Source of the DNA: Paenibacillus camelliae
GTDB lineage: Bacteria; Bacillota; Bacilli; Paenibacillales; Paenibacillaceae
Direction of reading: 5' to 3'
Assembly (NCBI RefSeq): GCF_023715345.1
Contig: NZ_JAMBNY010000021.1
Location: 1 to 64,000, forward strand
Length of the DNA: 64,000 nt
Positions 48,922 through 57,970 of the stretch are shown here, in pieces. Positions within the stretch are counted from its first letter, which is position 1; every line of letters starts with the position of its first letter. Under the pieces are notes generated by a model. The model saw nothing but the letters and a program-made list of their open reading frames with translations, was not told where the DNA came from and did no database searches. A program made the position numbers and the translations under genes.

Positions 48922-49425
48922 TTAAAGTGGTGGATTCTCCACGCCTAGGTGAATCCAGTCTTCTTTTGGAGGTCCATAAACTCCGAAAGGCTTTAATCCT
49001 GCTTGACGCATTAGAATGGTAACTTGTCCACGATGGTGAACGATGTGCTTAATAAGTCCCATTAAAATTTGAGCATTTGTTTCCTTCCGACCAAATGCCA
49101 TTTGCACAACCTTCAAGGATTCGTCGGTCCATTGCTCCTCAATTGCTTTAATTGCAGAAGCACTTATCTTGTTAAAGGCTTTAGCAATTTCTTTAGCCGA
49201 ATTTGGAACATGATCTTTACTGTCTACCTCATCTACGCTTAGCCCAAAGTGAGCTAAATACTCTGGTATGTTTGTTGTGAAATGCCATGCAATTCTTCCC
49301 AAAGTACGGCCTTCTGGGTAAACCTTTTGGTTCAATGAATCATCAGTTAAACCGTCCAAAACCTTCTGAGTTAGCGTTGCCTCCCAATTCCACTCTCTAA
49401 TAAAATCTGATATTGTTGCGTACAT
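48922..49425 (-). CDS. DinB family protein
   Basis: A 167-residue four-helix-bundle protein of the DinB/YfiT superfamily. Three His that usually bind a metal are visible: AWHFTTNIPEY, then IKHIVHHRGQVTILMRQAGLKPFGVYGP, the last being the most typical DinB segment. Members include bacillithiol and other thiol transferases; this one's substrate is unknown. CGGAGGTAGG precedes ATG 49425. Confidence 0.88.
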   Translation of the reverse strand: MYATISDFIREWNWEATLTQKVLDGLTDDSLNQKVYPEGRTLGRIAWHFTTNIPEYLAHFGLSVDEVDSKDHVPNSAKEIAKAFNKISASAIKAIEEQWTDESLKVVQMAFGRKETNAQILMGLIKHIVHHRGQVTILMRQAGLKPFGVYGPPKEDWIHLGVENPPL

Positions 49426-49508
49426 CTATCCTACCTCCGAAACCAATTATAATTTATATGTTAAAGTTAATGCTGTCCTGTTTAGTGAAAAAATAAAGAG
49501 ATATACCT

Positions 49509-49736
49509 TTACTTATTATCGCCACTTGAGTCCTCATTCCGACTTCTCTCGTAGGATATATACTCTAACACAATACTTATAAAGAATAGAGTCCAGCCAG
49601 GGAACGTAGTAAACCAAAATAATGTTGGTGGAGCATAATTTAGAGAAACTAATACGTAAGGTAACGTAATAATAATACCTAATAATTGTACTAACTTATA
49701 CTTGTTATTGAAGTAGCTCTTAATCGAATTTTTCAT
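49509..49736 (-). CDS. Small two-helix membrane protein, hypothetical
   Basis: A 75-residue protein with two hydrophobic helices (about 16-36 and 41-60) and a charged C-terminus. ATG 49736 is eight nt after GGAG; an in-frame GTG at 49745 overlaps that site and is unlikely. A 33-residue membrane peptide gene with a strong ribosome binding site lies just upstream on the same strand, so the two probably form a mini-operon. No family recognised. Confidence 0.6.
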   Translation of the reverse strand: MKNSIKSYFNNKYKLVQLLGIIITLPYVLVSLNYAPPTLFWFTTFPGWTLFFISIVLEYISYERSRNEDSSGDNK

Positions 49737-49765
49737 AATAATCACTCCATGTATTACATCAGATA

Positions 49766-49867
49766 CTATTTCATTTCGATTGTAAACACGTAATTATATA
49801 CACCGATGGCAATCCAAAGAAACACGAAAACTCCAATACACCAAAATAATAACTTTTTACTATTCAT
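49766..49867 (-). CDS. 33-residue single-helix membrane peptide
   Basis: Sequence begins MNSKKLLFWCIGVFVFLW and ends VFTIEMK before a TAG stop. Residues 6-29 are one hydrophobic helix, with Lys residues at 4-5. GTGGAGG lies 7 nt upstream of ATG 49867, as strong as any site in this window. It precedes the 75-residue two-helix protein by 29 bp. The short length means the call rests on ribosome binding site, codon-like composition and helix. Confidence 0.55.
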   Translation of the reverse strand: MNSKKLLFWCIGVFVFLWIAIGVYNYVFTIEMK

Positions 49868-50070
49868 CTTAAGCCTCCACTCTAATAAACTCATACCTAT
49901 TATACTTACATTTTACAAATAATACCACCTTATGATGAGATTAGCGGCAATAGAGGGTGAGCGCAGCGGCGAACGTGGCGTTACCAAATTTGTTAAGCTC
50001 GAGTATCCATTTGCGCCCGAACGTAAAGTATAATATACATACAAATAACGGAATAAATGAGGTCGTAACG

Positions 50071-51273
50071 ATGAATCGATTAGACGAAATGTTTGTGATG
50101 AGTAGCGAGCAGAAGGAACGATTAACAGCTATTGGCAAGCTTGCAGATTCCTTCGCTAGCGAGGCACATCGAGTGGATGCCGAGCATGATTTTGCGTTTG
50201 AACATATTGAGGCGCTTCGCAAGCTGAATTACTTTTCCTATACTGTTCCTCGCGAATTTGGAGGAGAAGGGATTACGCTTTATGAGTTTGTTATGCTGCA
50301 GGAGCGCTTAGCTCAGGGTGATGCAGCGATAGCACTAGGCGTAGGTTGGCATCTAAGTGTAATGTTCGAGCTGAATCTCAATAAGCCGTGGTCTGAAGCT
50401 GCACTTGCAGCACTTAACGAGCAGGTTGTTAAGCAGCAGATCCTTGTCAACCGAGCAGCAACAGAGAAGGCATCTGGAAGTCCAACTCGCGGAGGAAAGC
50501 CACAAACAACGGCTCTACAATGCACGGATGGCTCTTATGTGCTTAATGGTCGTAAAACGTTTACGACCCTGTCACCAGTGCTCGATTATTTTCTCGTCAC
50601 TGCAGGCTTGGATGAGGATACCGTTGAGTTTATGATTCCTCGAACTGCCGATGGCTTACGGATTGAACAAACATGGAATATGCTCGGAATGCGCGGAACG
50701 GCGAGTCATGATCTAGTTATGGAGGAAGTGCTCCTGCCGGCCTCTGCCCTTATGCAGGTTTTTCCGAAAAAGAAAGCCCAGCTGGCCGCTCCACATCTGT
50801 TGCATATTCCAGCTTGTTATCTCGGCATTGCACTAGCTGCAAGGAAAGAAGCGATTAAGTTCGCATATAGCTACCAGCCGAACTCACTCTCAACCTCAAT
50901 TATCCATGTTCCTCATATCGTGCAGCAGCTTGGTCAAATTGAGCTAGAGCTGCAAACAGCGAGACATTTTATGTATAGCGTAGCAGCGAGATGGGATCAG
51001 CAGGTGCTTCCACCTGAGCAGCTTAGTATCGAGCTCAATGCGGTTAAAGTGACTGCCATACAAACCGCGCTTTCGGTTGTTGATAAGGCGATGCGGATAG
51101 TAGGAGCACATAGCTTAGCGCTTGATCACCCATTGCAGCGCATGTATCGTGATGTGCGTTTTGGCTTACATAATCCCCCTATGGAGGATGCAGTGCTGTC
51201 GATGCTAGGAAGATTAGCGATAAAGGATATAGAACTAGAGCTAGAACACAAACAGGAGCATGAGCAGGATTAG
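50071..51273 (+). CDS. Acyl-CoA dehydrogenase family protein
   Basis: A 400-residue flavoprotein. N-terminal helices (LRKLNYFSYTVPREFGGEGITLYEF), central beta domain (NRAATEKASGSPTRGG, VLNGRKTFTTLSPVLDYF, WNMLGMRGTASHDLVMEEVLLP) and the C-terminal helical bundle (VVDKAMRIVGAHSLALDHPLQRMYRDVRFGLHNPP). The usual catalytic Glu is not obvious by eye; HNPPMED sits where many relatives carry it or where monooxygenase-like members (DszC/SfnB type) have His. So it could be a flavin-dependent oxygenase as well as a dehydrogenase. ATG 50071 follows GAGGTCG; the frame also opens at 49957 without a site. Monocistronic, just before the thiamine locus. Confidence 0.82.
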   Translation: MNRLDEMFVMSSEQKERLTAIGKLADSFASEAHRVDAEHDFAFEHIEALRKLNYFSYTVPREFGGEGITLYEFVMLQERLAQGDAAIALGVGWHLSVMFELNLNKPWSEAALAALNEQVVKQQILVNRAATEKASGSPTRGGKPQTTALQCTDGSYVLNGRKTFTTLSPVLDYFLVTAGLDEDTVEFMIPRTADGLRIEQTWNMLGMRGTASHDLVMEEVLLPASALMQVFPKKKAQLAAPHLLHIPACYLGIALAARKEAIKFAYSYQPNSLSTSIIHVPHIVQQLGQIELELQTARHFMYSVAARWDQQVLPPEQLSIELNAVKVTAIQTALSVVDKAMRIVGAHSLALDHPLQRMYRDVRFGLHNPPMEDAVLSMLGRLAIKDIELELEHKQEHEQD

Positions 51274-51360
51274 TGAGAGTATAACAGTATAGTTAGCGCT
51301 CCTAGCTCGTCAAGAAGTGCCGATTGCTAGAGTCAATAGACATAAATTTTTTTTAAGCTG

Positions 51361-51389
51361 TTGCCAATATCTAACACATCATTTATAGT
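51361..51389 (+). promoter_or_regulatory. SigA promoter of the thiamine operon
   Basis: TTGCCA (51361-51366), 17-nt spacer, TATAGT (51384-51389). Transcription would begin near 51396, just ahead of the TPP aptamer. Confidence 0.75.
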
Positions 51390-51408
51390 ATTGTTAACTT
51401 CATATTGA

Positions 51409-51496
51409 TACACGGGTGCTGGATAAAGTCCGGCTGAGATAGAAACCGTATGTTTCTGACCGTTAATCTGATCCAGGTAATGCTGGCGTAGAGAAT
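51409..51496 (+). promoter_or_regulatory. TPP riboswitch (THI element)
   Basis: The aptamer is recognised from ACGGGTGC at its 5' side, CGGCTGAGA in the pyrimidine-sensing helix, then CTGATCCAGGTAATGCTGGCGTAGAGAA at the 3' side, which closely follows the THI consensus (CTGAGA; ACCTGATCTGGATAATGCCAGCG). A rho-independent terminator follows within 15 nt, so thiamine pyrophosphate binding should stop transcription of tenA and the genes behind it. Confidence 0.95.
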
Positions 51497-51509
51497 TTTA
51501 TCGAATTGT

Positions 51510-51548
51510 AACCATTCGTGTACTTTAAAGTTCTCGAATGGTTTTTTT
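51510..51548 (+). terminator. Riboswitch expression-platform terminator
   Basis: AACCATTCG pairs with CGAATGGTT, followed by T7. The left arm lies directly behind the TPP aptamer, and the right arm would be freed when an antiterminator forms. Confidence 0.9.
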
Positions 51549-51592
51549 GTGCTTAAATACGCCAATATTTCCAATTAAAGGAGGAAAAGTAG

Positions 51593-52264
51593 ATGACAAG
51601 ATTTAGTGAAAGACTGTATGCTGCAGCAGGTGGAATTTGGGAGCAAAGCCACCGCCACCCATTTCTCACCGAGCTTAGCAATGGAACGCTTGACCCACAG
51701 CGCTTTATTTACTACATGAAGCAGGATTATGTGTATCTAATCGAATATTCGAAGATGTTTGCTTATGGCAGCATAAAAGCTCAAGATCTAGCAACCATCG
51801 GCAAAATGTCTGAGCTGTTGCACTCGACTTTGCATGTAGAGATGGAGCTGCATCGTCAGTACGCAGAGCGATTTGGCATTAGTCGTGAAGAGCTAGAGTT
51901 AACGACTCCATCCCCAACATTAATTGCCTATACGAAATATATGCTCGAGGCTGCAGCACAAGGAACGCTAGCGGACGTAGTTGCTGCGCTTTTGCCATGT
52001 ATGTGGAGCTACCGAGAGGCTGGATGCAGATTTGCTGAAATTCCTGAAGCTCTTGAGCATCCCCTTTATCGGGAATGGGTACTAATGTATAGCTCTAAGG
52101 AGTTTGGAGAGTTGACTGATTGGACAATCGCTCTGATGAATGAGCTGGCTGAGGGCTTACCAGAACGAGAGCTTGCACGATTAGAGCGTCACTTTGTAAC
52201 CGCCTCAAAGTTTGAATATTTGTTCTGGGATATGGCTTATCGCCAGGAGGAATGGCCGGTTTGA
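51593..52264 (+). CDS. tenA: Aminopyrimidine aminohydrolase / thiaminase II
   Basis: A 223-residue helical-bundle enzyme that turns 4-amino-5-aminomethyl-2-methylpyrimidine from degraded thiamine into HMP for reuse. The nucleophile is Cys136 in LLPCMWSYREAG; HPFLTELSNGTL and YMKQDYVYLIEYSK shape the pocket, and the C-terminal FEYLFWDMAY is typical. AAGGAGG precedes the ATG. It is the first gene behind the TPP riboswitch and overlaps the ABC ATPase gene. Confidence 0.95.
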   Translation: MTRFSERLYAAAGGIWEQSHRHPFLTELSNGTLDPQRFIYYMKQDYVYLIEYSKMFAYGSIKAQDLATIGKMSELLHSTLHVEMELHRQYAERFGISREELELTTPSPTLIAYTKYMLEAAAQGTLADVVAALLPCMWSYREAGCRFAEIPEALEHPLYREWVLMYSSKEFGELTDWTIALMNELAEGLPERELARLERHFVTASKFEYLFWDMAYRQEEWPV

Positions 52265-53070
52265 ACAAAGCTAAGCAGACGATAGAACAATACGCCCTTG
52301 TCGTTGAGGGACTCGTATACGGTTTTACTGAGGATAAGCTGCTGTTTGACGGACTAGATTTAGCTATTCCGACTGGAGAGTTTGTAGCACTGCTTGCACC
52401 GAGTGGAATCGGTAAGACGACATTGTTTCGATTACTTACAGGTCAGCTGCAGCCAATAGCTGGTGTACTTCATATTGGAGCTGAAGAGGCTGAAAAGACT
52501 GAGAAAGCAATTGGTCGTAGCATGCGAATAGGCTATATGCCGCAGCGTGACAGCTTAATGCCGTGGCGTACTGTGCTCGATAATGCAGTGCTTGGCCTGG
52601 AGTTGTCAGGAGTAAGCAAGCATAAAGCAAGGCAACAAGCTTTAGAACTGCTACCGCAGTTTGGTTTAGCTGGCACAGAGAACAGCTATCCGCATGAGCT
52701 GTCGGGTGGGATGCGACAGCGAGTATCCTTTTTGCGATCGATGCTTGGTGGAAGCTCGATGCTGCTGCTAGATGAGCCGTTTAGTGCTTTGGACGCGATG
52801 GTACGAATTCAGATGCAGGAATGGTTGCTTCAAGTATGGGAGCAGCATCGCAAAACGATATTATTCATTACACATGATATTGATGAGGCTATCTTGCTTG
52901 CTGATCGAGTGCTCGTAGCAGCAAGCTCACCAGTAAGCATGCTGCATGAGATTGTGATAGATTTACCGCGTCCTCGCTCCTACGATATCGTGCTCGATCG
53001 TGAGTTTATAGCACTAAAGCGGCGAGCGATGGAGCTGCTTGGAAGAGGTAGCCTGCCGCGTGAAAGCTGA
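52261..53070 (+). CDS. thiZ: ABC transporter ATP-binding protein for HMP or a related pyrimidine
   Basis: About 269 residues of the nitrate/taurine/HMP-type ATPase group: Walker A APSGIGKTT, Q-loop GYMPQRDSLMPWRTV, signature LSGGMRQRVSFLRSM, Walker B LLLDEPFSALD, switch THDIDEA. It energises ThiX with ThiY as binding protein. TTG 52261 overlaps the tenA stop (TTGA) and lies 10 nt after AGGAGG; ATG 52252 is only 1 nt from that site. The substrate call comes from location in the TPP-controlled operon. Confidence 0.88.
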   Translation: MNKAKQTIEQYALVVEGLVYGFTEDKLLFDGLDLAIPTGEFVALLAPSGIGKTTLFRLLTGQLQPIAGVLHIGAEEAEKTEKAIGRSMRIGYMPQRDSLMPWRTVLDNAVLGLELSGVSKHKARQQALELLPQFGLAGTENSYPHELSGGMRQRVSFLRSMLGGSSMLLLDEPFSALDAMVRIQMQEWLLQVWEQHRKTILFITHDIDEAILLADRVLVAASSPVSMLHEIVIDLPRPRSYDIVLDREFIALKRRAMELLGRGSLPRES

Positions 53071-53230
53071 ATATGGAGCTACTTAGCATGAGGCTGTATA
53101 TGAGGCTAGGTATGAAGTTGAATATGAAGGGTTACGACATGATTACAGGCTGGAGTTTCACTGAACATAACGGACTGATCGATATGAGAATCTACGTTCA
53201 GCATTAGGAAAGGAAAGGGTGACACACCTA

Positions 53231-54103
53231 ATGAACAGTTCAGCAAAGGCAGCCTTAAAGGTAGGGAGAGACGATACACAAGATGTCTCCAGTGAGATAA
53301 ATGCACGTAAGGCAACAGATAAACAAACACATAAGCCAGTACATAAGCAGATCCGGCACAAATTATTAGCTAATTTTCCTTTGCTAGCTTTTATCCTACT
53401 TCTAGCAATCGTATGGGAGGGCTTGACGCGACTGCTTCCAATTCCGCATTACATTATTCCACGTCTGTCTGCGGTATTACAATCTTTAGTTGAACACGCG
53501 CCGGTGCTCGCTAAGCATTTTGTCATAACGCTGAACGAGTCGATAATCGGCTTAATGATCTCTGTTCTCTTAGGATCATTATGTGCTCTATTGATTGATA
53601 GTATAAAAATCGCACAACGAACGCTCTATCCGGTCATTATCGCATCGCAGACGATTCCTATCATTGCATTGTCACCAATTATGGTGATGTGGTTTGGCTA
53701 CGAGCTGTGGAGTAAGGTATCGGTTGTCGTGTTGTTTACATTTTTCCCGATTACAGTAAATACGATCGCTGGATTGCGTGCTGCTGATCCAGACATTGGC
53801 GAATTGATGCGCTCGATGGGAGCAAGTAAAGGTGATTTGTTTTGGAAATGGAAGCTACCTTCCGCCGTGCCTCATTTTTTCACAGGCTTGAAGATGGCAG
53901 CCACAATTAGCGTAGGCGGTGCGACATTAGGAGAATGGCTTGGAAGCGAGGCTGGCTTGGGTATGTATACGAAGCGTGCCTCGAATTTGCTGCAAGGCGA
54001 AGCTGTATTTACAGGCGTGCTGCTGCTGTCAGCTATGGGTATTATGTTATTTCTTACCGTACAGCTTATTGAGCGAATCGTTAAAGGTGAGCGCAGATAC
54101 TAA
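53231..54103 (+). CDS. thiX: ABC transporter permease for HMP or a related pyrimidine
   Basis: About 290 residues. A hydrophilic N-terminal tail of ~40 residues is followed by six helices; the BPD-type cytoplasmic loop EAA region reads GELMRSMGASKGDLFWKWKLPSAVPHFFTGLKM. It is of the SsuC/TauC/ThiX type. ATG 53231 follows AAAGGGTGA by about 8 nt; GTG 53219 is a weaker alternative. The gap to thiZ (about 160 bp) is long for an operon but has no terminator. Confidence 0.87.
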   Translation: MNSSAKAALKVGRDDTQDVSSEINARKATDKQTHKPVHKQIRHKLLANFPLLAFILLLAIVWEGLTRLLPIPHYIIPRLSAVLQSLVEHAPVLAKHFVITLNESIIGLMISVLLGSLCALLIDSIKIAQRTLYPVIIASQTIPIIALSPIMVMWFGYELWSKVSVVVLFTFFPITVNTIAGLRAADPDIGELMRSMGASKGDLFWKWKLPSAVPHFFTGLKMAATISVGGATLGEWLGSEAGLGMYTKRASNLLQGEAVFTGVLLLSAMGIMLFLTVQLIERIVKGERRY

Positions 54104-54244
54104 AGTTTAAAGATATAAAGCTTACATAAAAAAAGCTTACACTAAAAAGCTGTTAGAGAGATAAAGAACACTTACTAATGAGTAGATAACGAGCAAGTAA
54201 ATGATTAGTAAATAGATTTAGAGATAGGAGATTAGGAGATAGAT

Positions 54245-55255
54245 ATGAGAAATGTAACGAGAAGCTTCAAAAGGGCATGGATTGCTACTGTTCTTATTGT
54301 AACGATGATGACACTAAGCGCGTGTGCTGCACCAAAAGCAACAGAGAAGGAGCAGCAATTGGACGAATTAACGGTGCTGCTTGATTGGTATCCGAACGCT
54401 GTGCACTCCTTTTTATTCGCAGCGGAATCACAAGGCTATTTTGAAGAAGCGGGTCTACATGTAAAGCTGCAAACACCTGCTGATACGAATGACGCAATTA
54501 AGCTTGTTGCAGCGGGAAAGGCTGACTTAGCGATTAGCTACCAGATGCAGGTGGCGATTTCACGTGGCGAGGATATTCCAATTGTCTCTGTCGCAGCACT
54601 TGTTAGGCATCCACTCAATCAGCTGTTTATTCTGGATGATAAGAAGGTTGAGCGTCCAATGGATCTAGCTGAGTTGAAAATCGGTTATCCGTCCATCCCG
54701 TTATATGAATCGTTCGTTAAAACGATGTTTGCCCATGACGGCGGTGATCCGTCGCAGCTTACCTTTGTCGATATTGGCTGGGACTTAATTCCAGCGATGA
54801 CGACAGGCCGGGTCGATGCAATTATCGGCGGCTACGTAAATCATGAAAAGCTGCTGCTGGAGAAAGAAGATGTGAAGCTGAAAACATTTATCCCTTCAGA
54901 ATATGGGGTTCCAGATTATTATGAGCTGGTGCTTACAGCAAGCGAAAAGGGTATAGAGCAAAAAGGCGATGTCTTCAAGCGCTTTATAGAGGCGGCCACT
55001 CGAGGATTTGAGTATACGATGGAGCATCCATCTGAAGCTTTGCAATACTTGCTTGATAAGCAAAGTGATAACTTTCCATTAGATGCTGAGATTGAACAGC
55101 AAAGCTTGGCCATCTTGCTGCCGTTGATGGATGCTGGCACGGAAGCGTTTGGCAAGCAGTCCGAACAGTCTTGGCAGCATGCGATTGACTGGCTAGTCGA
55201 GCAAGGGCAATTGAAGAAAGACATTGAGGCAAAGGATGCGTTTCGTAACCTGTAA
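54245..55255 (+). CDS. thiY: HMP-type substrate-binding lipoprotein (NMT1/THI5-like)
   Basis: A 336-residue exported lipoprotein with lipobox LSAC (Cys27). The mature part begins LTVLLDWYPNAVHSFLFAAESQGYFEEAGL, the hallmark of NMT1/THI5-like binding proteins, followed by AAGKADLAISYQMQVAISRGEDIPIVSVAAL and a GYPSIPLYESF hinge. It should capture N-formyl-aminomethyl pyrimidine or HMP outside the membrane and hand it to ThiX. AGGAGAT precedes; 22 bp separate it from thiF. Confidence 0.9.
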   Translation: MRNVTRSFKRAWIATVLIVTMMTLSACAAPKATEKEQQLDELTVLLDWYPNAVHSFLFAAESQGYFEEAGLHVKLQTPADTNDAIKLVAAGKADLAISYQMQVAISRGEDIPIVSVAALVRHPLNQLFILDDKKVERPMDLAELKIGYPSIPLYESFVKTMFAHDGGDPSQLTFVDIGWDLIPAMTTGRVDAIIGGYVNHEKLLLEKEDVKLKTFIPSEYGVPDYYELVLTASEKGIEQKGDVFKRFIEAATRGFEYTMEHPSEALQYLLDKQSDNFPLDAEIEQQSLAILLPLMDAGTEAFGKQSEQSWQHAIDWLVEQGQLKKDIEAKDAFRNL

Positions 55256-55277
55256 TGACAGATGAAGGAGGCCGAGC

Positions 55278-56285
55278 ATGAAGAGATATTCGCGGCAAAT
55301 GCTTTTCCAGCCCATTGGAGAAGCAGGGCAGAAGAAGCTGCAGCAAAGTTCAGTTTGTATTATCGGTATGGGCGCACTAGGTACAGTATTAGCTAGTCAT
55401 ATGGTTCGAGCTGGTGTTGGCTTAGTACGGATGGTAGACCGAGATTATGTGGAGCTCAGTAATCTGCAACGTCAAATGCTGTTCGACGAGGATGATGTAA
55501 GAGATAGTCTGCCGAAGGTAATCGCAGCTGAGAACAAGCTTCGTAAGGTGAATTCCTCTGTTCAGCTTGAGGCGATTGTTGCGGATGTATCCCTGAATAA
55601 TATCGATGCACTGCTGCAAGGAGTAGATCTAGTGCTCGATGCAACGGATAATTTTGCTACTCGCTACTTGCTTAATGATGCATGCTGGCAAAGGAATATT
55701 CCGTTTGTGTACGGTGGCGCGGTAAGCTCTCGCGGGATGAGCGGCATATTTATTCCCGGCCAAACGCCCTGCTTACGCTGCTTTATTCAGTCAGCAGACA
55801 GCACGGGGCAGACCTGCGATACGGTCGGCGTAATTGCGCCAGTCGTGGATATCGTCGCCTCCTATCAGGCAGTAGAAGCATTAAAGTTTCTTGTCGGTGC
55901 AGAGAAGCAGCATAGAGAAAGCTTGGTTACTTTTGATATATGGCATAACCAGTATTTCGAGCTGAAATACAATGCGCCACGACCAGACTGCCCTTGCTGT
56001 GGAACGAAGCAGTACCCTGCACTACAAGAGGAACAGCAGCTGGTCGTTACACTATGCGGCAGAGAGACGGTACAGTTTGTTAGTCGCGAAGAGCTGAATC
56101 TTAAGCAATGGAAGGAACGTCTTGAGGGTATAGCTACAGCGGTAAGATTCAATCCTTATTTACTCAAGGTAGAGCTTCCAGAAGGAGAGCGTCTCGTTAT
56201 CTTCGCTGACGGGCGTGTGCTCGTACAGGGTACGGAGGATCTCGTTCGCGCGAAGACGATCTATGCTAGATATATCGGTATGTAA
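55278..56285 (+). CDS. thiF: Sulfur carrier protein ThiS adenylyltransferase
   Basis: A 335-residue MoeB/ThiF-type enzyme that adenylates the C-terminus of ThiS. Nucleotide-binding GMGALGTVLASHMVRAGVG, the Arg and Asp in DRDYVELSNLQRQMLF, DATDNFATRYLLND, zinc-binding CLRC and CPCC pairs. The C-terminal ~80 residues after CPCC are an extra tail, as in some Firmicutes versions. AAGGAGG precedes the ATG. Confidence 0.94.
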   Translation: MKRYSRQMLFQPIGEAGQKKLQQSSVCIIGMGALGTVLASHMVRAGVGLVRMVDRDYVELSNLQRQMLFDEDDVRDSLPKVIAAENKLRKVNSSVQLEAIVADVSLNNIDALLQGVDLVLDATDNFATRYLLNDACWQRNIPFVYGGAVSSRGMSGIFIPGQTPCLRCFIQSADSTGQTCDTVGVIAPVVDIVASYQAVEALKFLVGAEKQHRESLVTFDIWHNQYFELKYNAPRPDCPCCGTKQYPALQEEQQLVVTLCGRETVQFVSREELNLKQWKERLEGIATAVRFNPYLLKVELPEGERLVIFADGRVLVQGTEDLVRAKTIYARYIGM

Positions 56286-56305
56286 TCACTTGGAGGTGTA
56301 AAGCG

Positions 56306-56950
56306 ATGAAGGATTTTAAGTTATACGCGATTACAGGTGAGCAGTTTCATCCTGGGAAGGATATGCTCGACGTAATGGAGCAGGCGATATTAGGCGGCGT
56401 TGATATTATTCAGCTGCGAGATAAATCGGGAGATATAGAGGCCATACGCAAAAAAGCAGTCGCACTGCGCCAATTAACTGCTAAGTACGGCGTAACATAT
56501 ATCGTTAACGATTATATCGATATCGCGCTAGAGGTTGATGCAGACGGGGTACATCTTGGGCAGGGCGACGTCCCGCTCGCCGAAGCAAGACGCAGAATGG
56601 GAAAGAAAATTATAGGCATCTCAACACATGCAATCGAGGAAGCGATTCAAGCGGAGCGTGATGGAGCGGACTATATCGGGGTTGGACCAATTTATCCTAC
56701 GAAGACGAAGGAGGATGTGGTCGATCCTGTAACGGTTTCATACGTGAAGGAGGTTGCGAGTACGATTAAAATCCCGTTCGTGGCGATAGGCGGTATTAAG
56801 CTGCATAACGTAGATGAGGTCATTAAAGCTGGTGCCACGCGGATATGTGCAGTTAGTGAAATTGTCGGCAGTGATGATATTCAGCGTACCTGCCGTGAAT
56901 TTTTAAGCAAGCTGGAGAAAGCGAGGGCTATACATGGAATTGATCATTAA
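56306..56950 (+). CDS. thiE: Thiamine phosphate synthase
   Basis: A 214-residue TIM barrel that joins HMP-PP and carboxythiazole phosphate into thiamine phosphate. Motifs: GGVDIIQLRDKSGD, YIVNDYIDIALEVDADGVHLGQGD, GADYIGVGPIYPTKTKED and the phosphate-binding VAIGGIKLHNVDEV. TGGAGGTG precedes ATG. Its 3' end overlaps thiS by 17 bp. Confidence 0.95.
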   Translation: MKDFKLYAITGEQFHPGKDMLDVMEQAILGGVDIIQLRDKSGDIEAIRKKAVALRQLTAKYGVTYIVNDYIDIALEVDADGVHLGQGDVPLAEARRRMGKKIIGISTHAIEEAIQAERDGADYIGVGPIYPTKTKEDVVDPVTVSYVKEVASTIKIPFVAIGGIKLHNVDEVIKAGATRICAVSEIVGSDDIQRTCREFLSKLEKARAIHGIDH

Positions 56951-57131
56951 TGGGAAAGTACAGCAGCTTGAAGCGAAGACGATTAAAGATGTTGTCGAGC
57001 ACTTTGGACTTTCAAGTAAGCCCATTGTCGTAGAGGCGGATGGTGTAGTGCTCGTATCTGAGCAATGGGTGGATACTGCCGTCAAGCCAGGCATGAAGAT
57101 TGAGCTTGTTCATTTTGTTGGAGGGGGCTGA
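56934..57131 (+). CDS. thiS: Sulfur carrier protein
   Basis: A 65-residue ubiquitin-fold carrier. It ends HFVGGG, so the diglycine tail needed for adenylation and thiocarboxylation is present; [20 protein letters not shown] is the typical first half. It delivers sulfur to the ThiG thiazole synthase. Overlaps the end of thiE. Confidence 0.95.
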   Translation: MELIINGKVQQLEAKTIKDVVEHFGLSSKPIVVEADGVVLVSEQWVDTAVKPGMKIELVHFVGGG

Positions 57132-57142
57132 GGAGCTTGACG

Positions 57143-57916
57143 ATGGATACATGGAAAATAGGTAACCGAACTTTACATTCAAGATTTTTCATCGGAACGG
57201 GGTTATTCCCGAATCCTTATGTACAGCAGGAGGCGATTCGGGCTTCAGGAGCTGAGGTGCTTACCTTCGCTATTCGTCGCATTAATCTGGAGCAGACCGA
57301 GGATGATTCGATACTGCAGCATATCGAGCCAGAGCAATTTCAGTTTTTGCCGAACACTTCCGGTGCTCGCACAGCAGAAGAAGCGGTGCGAATCGCTCGT
57401 CTAGCTCGTGCATCAGGATTAAGTGATTGGATTAAGGTTGAAATAAGCGCGAATGAGCGAACGCTGCTGCCCGATGCGCTGGAGACATTGAAGGCAACGG
57501 AGATTTTAGTGAAGGAAGGATTTACGGTGCTGCCTTACATATCGGACGATCCGATTATGTGTAAGCGGCTTGAAGAAGCGGGAGCAGCCGCTGTGATGCC
57601 CGGGGCATCACCGATTGGAACAGGTCTAGGCATACTTAATCCTTATCATCTTGGTCTTATTGTAGAGGAAGCGAAGGTGCCGGTAATCGTCGATGCAGGG
57701 CTCGGCACAGCGAGCGATGTGGTGCAGGCGATGGAGCTAGGAGTCTCTGGTGTGTTGATGAATACGCCAGTCGCTAAGGCTCGTGATCCGATCAAGATGG
57801 CACAGGCGATGCGGGTAGCGATCGAGGCGGGACGACTTGCTTATCTGGCAGGAAGAATTCCGAAGAAAAAATATGCATCGGCGAGCAGCGGGCTAGAAGC
57901 TTTTAAGCTGAGCTAA
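57143..57916 (+). CDS. thiG: Thiazole synthase
   Basis: A 257-residue TIM barrel that makes thiazole phosphate from dehydroglycine, ThiS thiocarboxylate and deoxyxylulose 5-phosphate. [39 protein letters not shown], catalytic Lys in [35 protein letters not shown] and [11 protein letters not shown] are all typical. ATG 57143 is preferred: GAGGAG ends 8 nt before it. TTG 57137 is a near alternative. Confidence 0.95.
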   Translation: MDTWKIGNRTLHSRFFIGTGLFPNPYVQQEAIRASGAEVLTFAIRRINLEQTEDDSILQHIEPEQFQFLPNTSGARTAEEAVRIARLARASGLSDWIKVEISANERTLLPDALETLKATEILVKEGFTVLPYISDDPIMCKRLEEAGAAAVMPGASPIGTGLGILNPYHLGLIVEEAKVPVIVDAGLGTASDVVQAMELGVSGVLMNTPVAKARDPIKMAQAMRVAIEAGRLAYLAGRIPKKKYASASSGLEAFKLS

Positions 57917-57970
57917 CTAGCGCGTCAACCTAATTAGCGGAACGAAGTCAGCAGGAAAGTTGGTTATACG

